Assembly (NCBI GenBank): GCA_913050565.1
Contig: CAJWZW010000005.1
Coordinates: forward strand, 1 to 46,352
Length of the DNA stretch: 46,352 nt
Direction of reading: 5' to 3'
From: an uncultured Synechococcus sp.
GTDB lineage: Bacteria > Cyanobacteriota > Cyanobacteriia > PCC-6307 > Cyanobiaceae
The notes under the pieces are model-generated. The model was given only the letters and a program-made list of their open reading frames with translations. It was not told the origin of the DNA and did no database searches. Position numbers and translations under genes: made by a program. This document shows, piece by piece, positions 38,578 through 46,352 of this stretch; within the stretch, counting starts at the first letter, position 1; each line of letters starts with the position of its first letter.

Positions 38578-39648
38578 GCGGCTGCTACCACGTCCCGTGT
38601 TGCCGTTATCGGAGCATCCGGCTACGGGGGACTGCAGACCCTTCGTCTGCTCCAGGGACACCCGGCTCTGTCGGTCACGTTTCTGGGCGGTGAGCGCAGC
38701 GCCGGGCAACGCTGGAGTTCGGTGTGTTCCTTCCTGCCGCTTCCCGATGATCCGCTGATTGAATCCGCCGATCCAGATCGCATCGCCGATGCCGCGGATT
38801 TTGCCGTTCTCAGCCTCCCCAACGGCCTGGCCTGTCAGATGGCTCCCCGGCTCCTTGAGCGGGGGGTTCGCGTCGTTGATCTGTCCGCTGATTTCCGATA
38901 CCGCTCGCTGAGCCAGTGGAATCAGGTTTACGCCCAGGAGGCCAAGAGTCTTCAGCGCAAGGATGCCGATCTGTGCAGCAGTGCCGTTTACGGACTTCCC
39001 GAATGGCATGGACCCGCCATCGCAGAGGCCTCTCTTGTGGCAGCTCCGGGTTGTTTCCCCACAGCCAGCCTGCTGCCGCTGCTTCCGTTTCTGAAACAGG
39101 GTCTGGTCGATACCGATGGCATCATCATCGATGCGAAGACCGGAACCTCAGGCGGAGGGAGGGTTCCCAAGGAAGCGATGCTCCTGGCGGAAGCCTCGGA
39201 GTCGATCGCTCCCTACGGCGTGATCGGCCATCGCCATACCTCCGAGATCGAACAGATGGCACAGGATGTTGCCGGCCAGGAGATCCAGCTGCAGTTCACA
39301 CCGCATCTGGTTCCAATGGTTCGGGGCCTGCTGTCGACCGTTTATGCCCGGCTGCGTGACCCTGGCCTGACGGCGGAGGATTGCACCACGGTTCTGGACG
39401 CCGTGTATCGGCACCATCCCTGCGTTTCCGTGCTTCCGGTGGGGAGCTATCCAGCCACCAAATGGGTTCGCAACACCAACCGAGCTTTGCTGTCCGTTCA
39501 GGTGGACACCCGCACGGGCCGTCTCATCCTGATGAGCGCCATCGACAATCTGATCAAAGGTCAGGCCGGTCAGGGTGTGCAGTGCCTGAATCTGATGGCG
39601 GGACTCCCTTCGGAAACCGGGTTGCCTCAGCAGGGGTTCTATCCCTGA
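38578..39648 (+). CDS. argC: N-acetyl-gamma-glutamyl-phosphate reductase
   Basis: RVAVIGASGYGGLQTLRLLQGHP; VAAPGCFPTASLLPLLP; GTSGGGRVPKEAMLLAEASESI; start could be further upstream (ORF 38533). Confidence 0.95.
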   Translation, partial: AAATTSRVAVIGASGYGGLQTLRLLQGHPALSVTFLGGERSAGQRWSSVCSFLPLPDDPLIESADPDRIADAADFAVLSLPNGLACQMAPRLLERGVRVVDLSADFRYRSLSQWNQVYAQEAKSLQRKDADLCSSAVYGLPEWHGPAIAEASLVAAPGCFPTASLLPLLPFLKQGLVDTDGIIIDAKTGTSGGGRVPKEAMLLAEASESIAPYGVIGHRHTSEIEQMAQDVAGQEIQLQFTPHLVPMVRGLLSTVYARLRDPGLTAEDCTTVLDAVYRHHPCVSVLPVGSYPATKWVRNTNRALLSVQVDTRTGRLILMSAIDNLIKGQAGQGVQCLNLMAGLPSETGLPQQGFYP

Positions 39649-40274
39649 CGCCAGATCGGAATCCTTGCGTTGATCGCTTCCGGCAGGAGCCGATGTTCCT
39701 CCCGATGAACCTTTTCGGAGAGGGTGGCGTGATCATCCCCCTCGTCCACAGGGACAGCGGCCTGAGCCAGGATCGGTCCTCCATCCAGCTCAGCGGTCAC
39801 CAGATGCACGCTGCAGCCGGTGATCTTCACACCGGCGGCGAGGGCCTGTCCGATGCCATCAAGACCTTTGAAGCTCGGCAGGAGGGATGGATGAATGTTC
39901 ACCAACCGATCGGCATAACCGTTGATCAGCACTGGTGTGACGATCCGCATCCAGCCCGCCATCACGACAACCTCCACCGCAGCGGAACGGAAGCAGTTCA
40001 CCAAGGCCTGATCGAGTTGATCGCGTTCCTTCAGAACCCGGTGATCGAGAACCGTGCAGGGAACGCCCAGCCGTTCAGCTCGCAGCTGTGCCCCGCAGCC
40101 AGGGTTGTTGACCACAAGAATCCTGATCTCTGCCGCCAGTGTTCCGGCATCGATCGCCTGCACAAGGGCTTCGAAGTTGCTTCCGTTCCCGGACGCCATA
40201 ACCCCGATGCGCAGTGGTGTCTGTCCGGTCGGGTTCTGCTGGCTAGGGTCTGAGAAAGCGGGCATCCGGTTCAT
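39639..40274 (-). CDS. purN: phosphoribosylglycinamide formyltransferase
   Basis: LRIGVMASGNGSNFEALVQAI; VVMAGWMRIVTPVLINGYADRLVNIHPSLLPSFKG; start 40274 or 40265. Confidence 0.94.
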   Translation of the reverse strand: MNRMPAFSDPSQQNPTGQTPLRIGVMASGNGSNFEALVQAIDAGTLAAEIRILVVNNPGCGAQLRAERLGVPCTVLDHRVLKERDQLDQALVNCFRSAAVEVVVMAGWMRIVTPVLINGYADRLVNIHPSLLPSFKGLDGIGQALAAGVKITGCSVHLVTAELDGGPILAQAAVPVDEGDDHATLSEKVHREEHRLLPEAINARIPIWRQG

Positions 40275-40620
40275 GTCCCATCTGTCCATCCTGCCCACCG
40301 TCTACACCCGGGCTGATCTGCTCGAGGCTTCCCTGCGGGACGAAGGTTTCAAGGTTGTCGTCGGCGGTCTGATGTCTCAATTCGGCAGAGATCCCCTGCT
40401 GGTTGATCTGCTGGCCGGGCTCGATGATTCACCGTCCCTGGGATGGATCGTCGGCGGCGATGGCGTTCTGACGATGGTGGGTGATCTGCAGCGGATCGCA
40501 ACGCATCACGGTCTGGAAGAACGCCTGCAGCGTGTTGCCCGGCGCTATGCCCTTCGTTCCGCACTCGATGCTGCTGAACAGTTCACAGACGGCACCCAGG
40601 TGATTCTGGAGACGTCCTGA
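40273..40620 (+). CDS. DUF1257 / Ycf35-like protein
   Basis: MSHLSILPTVYTRADLLEASLRDEGFKVVVGG...LQRVARRYALRSALDAAEQ, Ycf35-like termini. Confidence 0.72.
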   Translation: MSHLSILPTVYTRADLLEASLRDEGFKVVVGGLMSQFGRDPLLVDLLAGLDDSPSLGWIVGGDGVLTMVGDLQRIATHHGLEERLQRVARRYALRSALDAAEQFTDGTQVILETS

Positions 40621-40633
40621 TGCGACGGTTCCC

Positions 40634-42319
40634 GTGAACATCAACCTGGACCTGCGTCGGTCGCAGGACCAGACGATTCTGGTCAGTCTCGAGTGGACTC
40701 CGCTCGTGAGTCGTCAGGTGCTGCAGTTCCCGCTGTGGACGCCAGGCTCCTACACGGTGCGGGATCCAGCGCAGCATCTCAACAGTCTTGAACTTCGATC
40801 CGCCTCCGCAGGACTGCCGTTGCAGCGGATCGCCCCCAACCGCTGGCTGGCCGAGCTTCCAGATCTGTCACCTCTGCGCCTCACCTATCGGTTGGAGGCC
40901 AGGGATCTCACGGTGAGAACCGCTTATCTGGATTCCGATTTCGCGTCTCTCAGTCCGGCTGCTGTGGTGATGGAAGTGGAGGGGTTCCGCTGGGAGCCTC
41001 ACCATCTTTCCGTCGCCGTTCCGGATCACTGGCAGGCGCACTGTCCTCTGCCCGTCACGGACGGTGGCTGGGTTGCATCCGATTTCGATGAGCTGATCGA
41101 CAGCCCTCTTCATGCCGGTCCCTTTTCAGCCACAGGCTTCGAAGTGAATGGCTGTCGCCATGAGCTTCTGCTCATCGGTGATCCGCCCGGGGGATGGCCG
41201 AAGGCGTTCACGGCTGACGTTGAACGGGTCTGCGAAGCCACCTGCCAACTGATGGGCACCTCACCGCCGGCGGGCGATCGCTATCAGCTGGTGATTCAGA
41301 TGCTCGACAGCGGTTACGGCGGTCTTGAACACGATCACAGTTCCGTCCTTCAGTTCAGCTGGTCGGGTCTGGCGAAAAAGGATGGCTACCGACAACTGCT
41401 TCAGCTGGTGGGCCATGAATATCTGCACCAGTGGAACGTCCGGCGACTGCGACCGATCGAATACCGCCCGTACGACTACGGGCGTTCCGTCGTCAGCGAA
41501 GGGCTCTGGTTTGCCGAGGGAATCACCAGCTATTTCGATCTGGCGTTGCCACTGATCGCCGGTTGCAGCGACCGATCCATGCTTCTGCAGGATCTTGGGG
41601 AGGAGCTGTCGCGGGTGCTGATGACACCCGGCCGCAGGATTCAGTCCCTCTCTGACAGCGCGCAGGAGGCCTGGATCAAGCTCTACAAATCATCCGTGGT
41701 GTCTCCGGATAGCCAGGTCAGCTACTACCGCCTTGGTGCAGCCACGGCGTTTTGCCTGGACGTGCGATTGCGGGCGGTCGGCAGCTCGCTAGCTGATCTG
41801 CTCCGTGGTCTCTGGCAATCCCATGGCCAGAGCGGGCGCGGTTTCCATCGGCGTGATCTGTCTGCCTGGCTGAAGCCCCTGGAACCAACGCTGGCAACCG
41901 ATCTTGACCACTGGCTCGATCAGCCGGATGTCTTGCCTCTGCACGACTGCCTCGCCATGATCGGAGCCCGCCTCAATCCGGTCCCTCTTCAGCGCCCCCA
42001 CCATGGACTCACCCTGACCGACAGCAACGGTCGTGTGGTGGTTCGTCGCGTCGCTGTCGACAGTCCTGCACGCACCACTGGACTGGTTCCCGGAGATGAA
42101 CTGATCGCTGTTGACAGCCGCCGGCTGCACAGCACCGATGATCTCTCCCTGCTGCTGGACGTTGATCGTCCGGCGACCATCACCTATGCCCGCCGCCGTT
42201 GTCTCGCTGAGGCCCAGCTGGTTCCGACTCAGGGGGTGGATCGATGGAGCCTCGAGCTGGACTCGGGGGCCGGTTCCCAGCAGCTGGCCTTGAGAGAGAG
42301 ATGGTTTCGCTTCCTTTGA
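40634..42319 (+). CDS. M61-family glycyl aminopeptidase-like protease with C-terminal PDZ
   Basis: HExxH in GHEYLHQWNVRRLRP; C-terminal PDZ-like SPARTTGLVPGDELIAVDSRRL. Confidence 0.9.
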   Translation: MNINLDLRRSQDQTILVSLEWTPLVSRQVLQFPLWTPGSYTVRDPAQHLNSLELRSASAGLPLQRIAPNRWLAELPDLSPLRLTYRLEARDLTVRTAYLDSDFASLSPAAVVMEVEGFRWEPHHLSVAVPDHWQAHCPLPVTDGGWVASDFDELIDSPLHAGPFSATGFEVNGCRHELLLIGDPPGGWPKAFTADVERVCEATCQLMGTSPPAGDRYQLVIQMLDSGYGGLEHDHSSVLQFSWSGLAKKDGYRQLLQLVGHEYLHQWNVRRLRPIEYRPYDYGRSVVSEGLWFAEGITSYFDLALPLIAGCSDRSMLLQDLGEELSRVLMTPGRRIQSLSDSAQEAWIKLYKSSVVSPDSQVSYYRLGAATAFCLDVRLRAVGSSLADLLRGLWQSHGQSGRGFHRRDLSAWLKPLEPTLATDLDHWLDQPDVLPLHDCLAMIGARLNPVPLQRPHHGLTLTDSNGRVVVRRVAVDSPARTTGLVPGDELIAVDSRRLHSTDDLSLLLDVDRPATITYARRRCLAEAQLVPTQGVDRWSLELDSGAGSQQLALRERWFRFL

Positions 42320-43227
42320 TTCAGCGTCTCGCTGAAGCAACCCGCTGTTGGAGGCAGCGACGCTCTGTGGTGGTTCTGGCTGTGCTCAGCGGCTCATTCC
42401 TGCTGGTGCTTGCCGGCTGGACCTTTGCTGATCGACGGCTGGATGCGGAGGCCGGGGATCAACCTTCCCTGCTCGATCTTCTGGAACGTGTTCGTCAGCG
42501 CTCCCGCAATCGCACGGATGATCCATCGTCGATCCCTGCAACCCGCGCTCCGCGGTCCCGGTCGTGGACCTCTCCGCTCGCGCATCAGTGCGGTGAGGGG
42601 AATCCAGCCGTACTTCAGCGTCTCGAGTCACTCAGAAGCCGACCATCAACCTGGCGTCGCACGGTGGCGATTCACCCAACCAACTTCGGGGAGCGTTTGC
42701 TGCGCGATGCCAAGGGCCGGCCCCTCGATGCTTCACCCAGGGTGGTGGTTCTGCACGAAACCGTGTACGGGATGACATCGGCGATCAACACGTTTCAGAC
42801 GCCCCATCCCCGCGATGAAGATCAGGTCAGTTACCACACACTCATCGGGCTCGATGGCCAGGTGGTCGATCTGGTGAATCCGTTGAAACGCGCCTATGGA
42901 GCCGGTTTCTCCGCGTTTCTCGGCGAGTGGGCCGTCACCAACGGCGCGCTGAAAGGCAGTGTGAACAACTTCGCTTTGCATCTCAGTCTTGAGACACCCG
43001 AGGATGGTGAGAACATGCAGCCTCGCCATTCCGGGTACACCCCCCGTCAGTACGACAGCCTGGCGTTGGTGCTGTCGGAATGGCTGAAGAGCTTTGATCT
43101 GCCGGCAGCAGCCATCACGACTCACCGCCATGTGGATCTCGGGGGTGAGCGTTCCGATCCCCGGAGCTTCGACTGGTCAGAACTGCAACAACGACTTGCC
43201 GTGCTGGGCGATCTCTGTGTCGGCTGA
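42301..43227 (+). CDS. membrane-anchored N-acetylmuramoyl-L-alanine amidase (Amidase_2)
   Basis: N-terminal TM; VVLHETVYGMTSAINTFQ...SYHTLIGLDGQVVDLV...ITTHRHVDLGGERSDPRSFDW. Confidence 0.9.
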   Translation: MVSLPLIQRLAEATRCWRQRRSVVVLAVLSGSFLLVLAGWTFADRRLDAEAGDQPSLLDLLERVRQRSRNRTDDPSSIPATRAPRSRSWTSPLAHQCGEGNPAVLQRLESLRSRPSTWRRTVAIHPTNFGERLLRDAKGRPLDASPRVVVLHETVYGMTSAINTFQTPHPRDEDQVSYHTLIGLDGQVVDLVNPLKRAYGAGFSAFLGEWAVTNGALKGSVNNFALHLSLETPEDGENMQPRHSGYTPRQYDSLALVLSEWLKSFDLPAAAITTHRHVDLGGERSDPRSFDWSELQQRLAVLGDLCVG

Positions 43228-43233
43228 TTGGCC

Positions 43234-44031
43234 TCAGATCAGAGTTGTCAGCCGACTGCGTCTGCTGCTGTAAATCAAGCCATGCAGTGCAGGGTCCTGC
43301 ATGTAGCTGAGGACGCGTTGCGGGTAATCGAGTTTGCCGTTGTGCAGATAAGTGAGCGTTGCGATGGCCTTTGCATCGTCGACTGATCGACTGGCATTGA
43401 GGGGCTGATCCGTCCGCAGACCAAGTTCACCCTTGAGGCGATGGATCTTGCCCACCAGCACCTCAACATTGAATGCGGGATTGAGCAGCTGGTTTCGGGC
43501 CCATTTCACTTCCAGCACGCTCGGTTGTTCCGGCAGGCGGTTCTGGTGAATCAGTTCCGTGATGCCGAGCTGGGCTGGTCCCAGGGTTCGGACCAGGCCG
43601 GAGTGGGCGATGAACGGCAGACCTTCCCCTGGTTTGGAGTGCTGGATCTCATCGAAAAGAATCGCTGTCACCAGCATCGGGTTCACCTCCTGCAACCGGC
43701 ACTGCCGCAGGATCACGGGCTTGAGCTGGCGAAGCTGCGAAAGGGTGTTGTTCCGGACAGGTTCAATCCGGTCCATCCCCCGGGTCACCAGTTGGGCCAG
43801 CTGGTGCTGGGGGCCATGCACTCCGAAACGACGCTCCAGCTGCTCGAGTTCGGCGGGGGAGAACTGAAGCGGATCTGCCGTGGAATCAGCCGAACCGGAT
43901 AGATCCAGTTCATGAAGGGAGGGACTGTCAGGCAACGCTGACAGCACCTGATGCTCCGGAGACCGGATCGGCGAGCACAGCGCGGCGATGGCGATGCCCA
44001 GTACTGCGCTGCGGCGCAGGAGGTCTGACAT
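43234..44031 (-). CDS. secreted lysozyme-fold / lytic transglycosylase-like protein
   Basis: N-terminal signal; EVNPMLVTAILFDEIQH...LGPAQLGITELI resembles a lysozyme-fold core; exact family uncertain. Confidence 0.6.
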   Translation of the reverse strand: MSDLLRRSAVLGIAIAALCSPIRSPEHQVLSALPDSPSLHELDLSGSADSTADPLQFSPAELEQLERRFGVHGPQHQLAQLVTRGMDRIEPVRNNTLSQLRQLKPVILRQCRLQEVNPMLVTAILFDEIQHSKPGEGLPFIAHSGLVRTLGPAQLGITELIHQNRLPEQPSVLEVKWARNQLLNPAFNVEVLVGKIHRLKGELGLRTDQPLNASRSVDDAKAIATLTYLHNGKLDYPQRVLSYMQDPALHGLIYSSRRSRLTTLI

Positions 44032-44146
44032 GGAGCTGTGTTGCTGTCCGATGGGAGAACCGACTGAAACTAGCTGTGCTGTCCCATATGACGGGAAAAC
44101 GTGTCGATCGTCGATACCTTCGGATTAACTGCTGCCGCAGCGCCAG

Positions 44147-45745
44147 ATGAGCTTCCCGGATTTCAGCGTCCAAGACGTGAAGACACAGTGGAAGCGGCTC
44201 TGCGATCTGCTCTGGTTCGACGACGGGCTGGGGATCTGGCTCGATGTCAGCAGGATGTGCGTGAACGCATCCGATTTCGAGCGGCTTGAACCCGGATTCG
44301 AAAAGGCCTTCCAGGCGATGCAACAGCTGGAGGCCGGTGCCGTTGCCAATCCCGATGAGCAGCGCCAGGTGGGTCATTACTGGTTGCGGACGCCCGAGCT
44401 CGCTCCCAGCGAAGCCATTCGCGATCACGTCGCCCAGGAAATCGATCAGATCGAACAGTTCGGGAAGGATGTTCTCAGCGGTGCGATCAAGTCGCCCTGT
44501 GGAAAGCCTTTCACCGATGTCCTCTGGATCGGGATCGGCGGCAGCGGGCTTGGCCCGATGCTGATGGTGAGGGCCCTGAAACGACCCAATTCCGGCTTAC
44601 CGTTCCATTTCTTCGACAATGTCGATCCCGACGGGATGAGCACGGTCCTGGCTGGCCTCGGAGACCGGCTCAGGACAACCCTCGTGGTCACTGTCAGCAA
44701 GTCCGGCGGGACACCCGAACCTCACATCGGCATGGAGCAGGCCCGTCTGCGCCTTGATGCCGTCGGAGGTTCCTGGCCCGAACAAGCGGTGGCGATCACC
44801 ATGGCCGACAGCAAACTCGATCAGCAGGCCTCTCAGCAGAACTGGCTCCGGCGGTTCGACATGTTCGACTGGGTCGGTGGTCGGACCAGCATCACCAGCG
44901 CAGTGGGACTGCTGCCGGCCGTTCTGATCGGTTCTGATATCCGTGCGTTTCTCACCGGTGCTGCCGAGATGGATGCGGCCACCCGCGTTCCGGATCTGCG
45001 TCGCAATCCCGCGGCTCTGATGGCAGCCTCCTGGCACGTGGCCGGCGATGGCTGTGGTCGTCGCGACATGGTGGTTCTGCCTTATCGCGATCGTCTCGAG
45101 GTTTTCAGTCGTTACCTGCAGCAGCTTGTGATGGAGTCGCTCGGCAAGCGCCTTGATCGTGATGGTGCCGTTGTGAATCAGGGCATCGCTGTTTACGGCA
45201 ACAAGGGCTCAACCGATCAGCACGCCTATGTGCAGCAGTTGCGCGACGGTGTCGACAACTTCTTTGCCACATTCATTGAGGTCCTGGCGGACGCGGCTGA
45301 TATTCCTGCAATCAAGGGGGAGTGTTCCGGCGACTTCCTGGGCGGTTTCCTGCAAGGCACCCGTTCAGCCCTCACAGAAGGTGGCCGGCAGTCGATGACG
45401 ATCAGCATGCGTCGTTTCGACGAACGACGGCTCGGTGCGTTGATTGCCCTGTTCGAGCGGGCGGTTGGCCTTTACGGGGAACTGGTCAATGTCAACGCTT
45501 ATCACCAGCCTGGTGTTGAGGCGGGAAAGAAAGCCGCTGCAGCCGTTCTCGAACTTCAGAACAGAGTCGAGGACCTGCTTGGTGATGGTGCAACCCGAAC
45601 GATTGATGAGCTGGCCCAGAGCCTGGGTGAGGGGAATGAGGAGTCGATGTTCATGACCCTGCGCCATCTCGTCGGCAACAATCGCGGATATGCGGCGGAT
45701 GGCGACTGGGCTGACCCGACCTCGCTCCGTTTCAGAAAAATCTGA
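44147..45745 (+). CDS. pgi: glucose-6-phosphate isomerase
   Basis: FTDVLWIGIGGSGLGPMLMVRAL; VTVSKSGGTPEP; WVGGRTSITSAVGLLPA; GNKGSTDQHAYVQQL. Confidence 0.96.
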   Translation: MSFPDFSVQDVKTQWKRLCDLLWFDDGLGIWLDVSRMCVNASDFERLEPGFEKAFQAMQQLEAGAVANPDEQRQVGHYWLRTPELAPSEAIRDHVAQEIDQIEQFGKDVLSGAIKSPCGKPFTDVLWIGIGGSGLGPMLMVRALKRPNSGLPFHFFDNVDPDGMSTVLAGLGDRLRTTLVVTVSKSGGTPEPHIGMEQARLRLDAVGGSWPEQAVAITMADSKLDQQASQQNWLRRFDMFDWVGGRTSITSAVGLLPAVLIGSDIRAFLTGAAEMDAATRVPDLRRNPAALMAASWHVAGDGCGRRDMVVLPYRDRLEVFSRYLQQLVMESLGKRLDRDGAVVNQGIAVYGNKGSTDQHAYVQQLRDGVDNFFATFIEVLADAADIPAIKGECSGDFLGGFLQGTRSALTEGGRQSMTISMRRFDERRLGALIALFERAVGLYGELVNVNAYHQPGVEAGKKAAAAVLELQNRVEDLLGDGATRTIDELAQSLGEGNEESMFMTLRHLVGNNRGYAADGDWADPTSLRFRKI

Positions 45746-45754
45746 GGTTTCGCT

Positions 45755-46351
45755 TCAGGGGACGAGATTGACCAGCTTTCCAGGGACCACGATGACGCGG
45801 CGAGGTTCCTGACCCTCAAGCCACCTTGCGGCAACATCGCTGGCGAGGGCCAGTTTTTCCAGGGTGGACTTGTCGGCATCGCTGGGCACCTTGATGGTCC
45901 CCCGTACCTTTCCCTTCACCTGAATCACAACGTCAACGGTGTCCTGAACCAGTGCTTCAGGATCGAGCACCGGCCACCTCTGACGGTGGACGCTTTCAGT
46001 GCCCCCCATCTGGTGCCACAGCTCCTCAGCCAGATGAGGCGAAAAGGGTGCCAGGAGTCGGATCAGGACGGAGAGAGCCTCAGCCTGAACCGGTGCTCGC
46101 AGGTGTTCAGGATCAACCGCATTGATGGCATTGGTGAGCTTCATCAGTTCAGAGATCGCAGTGTTCAACTGGATCTCGTCCTGCAGGTCCTCGCTGACAG
46201 CGGCAATGGCGGTGTGCACCGCCCGACGAAGATCAGCCTCGACCTCGGAAAGTTGATCCGGCGGTGGTCCCTGCTCAAGGGATGCAAGCCGTCCTGAGCC
46301 GTTTTCAATCAGTCGCCAGATGCGCTGAAGGAATCGGAACTGCCCCTCCAC
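45755..46351 (-). CDS. leuS: leucyl-tRNA synthetase, C-terminal fragment (5' end outside window)
   Basis: [39 protein letters not shown]...[15 protein letters not shown]...[14 protein letters not shown]. Confidence 0.95.
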   Translation of the reverse strand: MEGQFRFLQRIWRLIENGSGRLASLEQGPPPDQLSEVEADLRRAVHTAIAAVSEDLQDEIQLNTAISELMKLTNAINAVDPEHLRAPVQAEALSVLIRLLAPFSPHLAEELWHQMGGTESVHRQRWPVLDPEALVQDTVDVVIQVKGKVRGTIKVPSDADKSTLEKLALASDVAARWLEGQEPRRVIVVPGKLVNLVP

Positions 46352-46352
46352 A

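Noticed and set aside
1-46352. CRISPR arrays, IS elements, prophage, toxin-antitoxin or defence islands
   Set aside because: No direct-repeat arrays, transposase/integrase signatures or phage genes seen; nearly every base is assigned to core metabolic or chaperone genes.

Overview
The window is a compact stretch of core chromosome from a marine picocyanobacterium (Synechococcus/Cyanobium-like). Supporting markers are psaK, Thf1/Psb29, ggpS-ggtBCDA, Ycf35/DUF1257 and a DnaK with an unusual C-terminal tail. I call about 55 features. They include a proteostasis neighbourhood (clpS, thf1, clpP-DUF2256, ftsH), pyk, scpB, ilvA, dxs, an FAD cyclase/reductase-like gene, and psaK followed by two small membrane DUF genes. 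Further along are csaB, the glucosylglycerol operon, prx, rpmB, htpG, two ferredoxins, hisZ, an IMPase-family gene, tRNA-Ser(GGA), pstCAB, dnaK-dnaJ, murQ, an MTAP, a cyclophilin, ribBA, argC, purN, ycf35, an M61 protease, an amidase, a lytic-transglycosylase-like gene, pgi, and the 3' end of leuS. I see no prophage, transposon, CRISPR array or defence island. The observations most worth checking are: (1) an 11-codon leader ORF in a hairpin loop that overlaps the ggpS start codon (ATGA); (2) a ribBA reading frame whose conserved N-terminus has no canonical start codon (frameshift, sequence error or rare start); (3) three tail-to-tail gene junctions where the two stop codons form one TGATCA palindrome, within a wider pattern of terminator-free convergent junctions; (4) a 49-aa CxxC zinc-ribbon-like ORF translationally coupled to clpP and missing from the ORF track; (5) a Pho-box-like repeat upstream of pstC. 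No database search was possible, so product names come from motif and family recognition.
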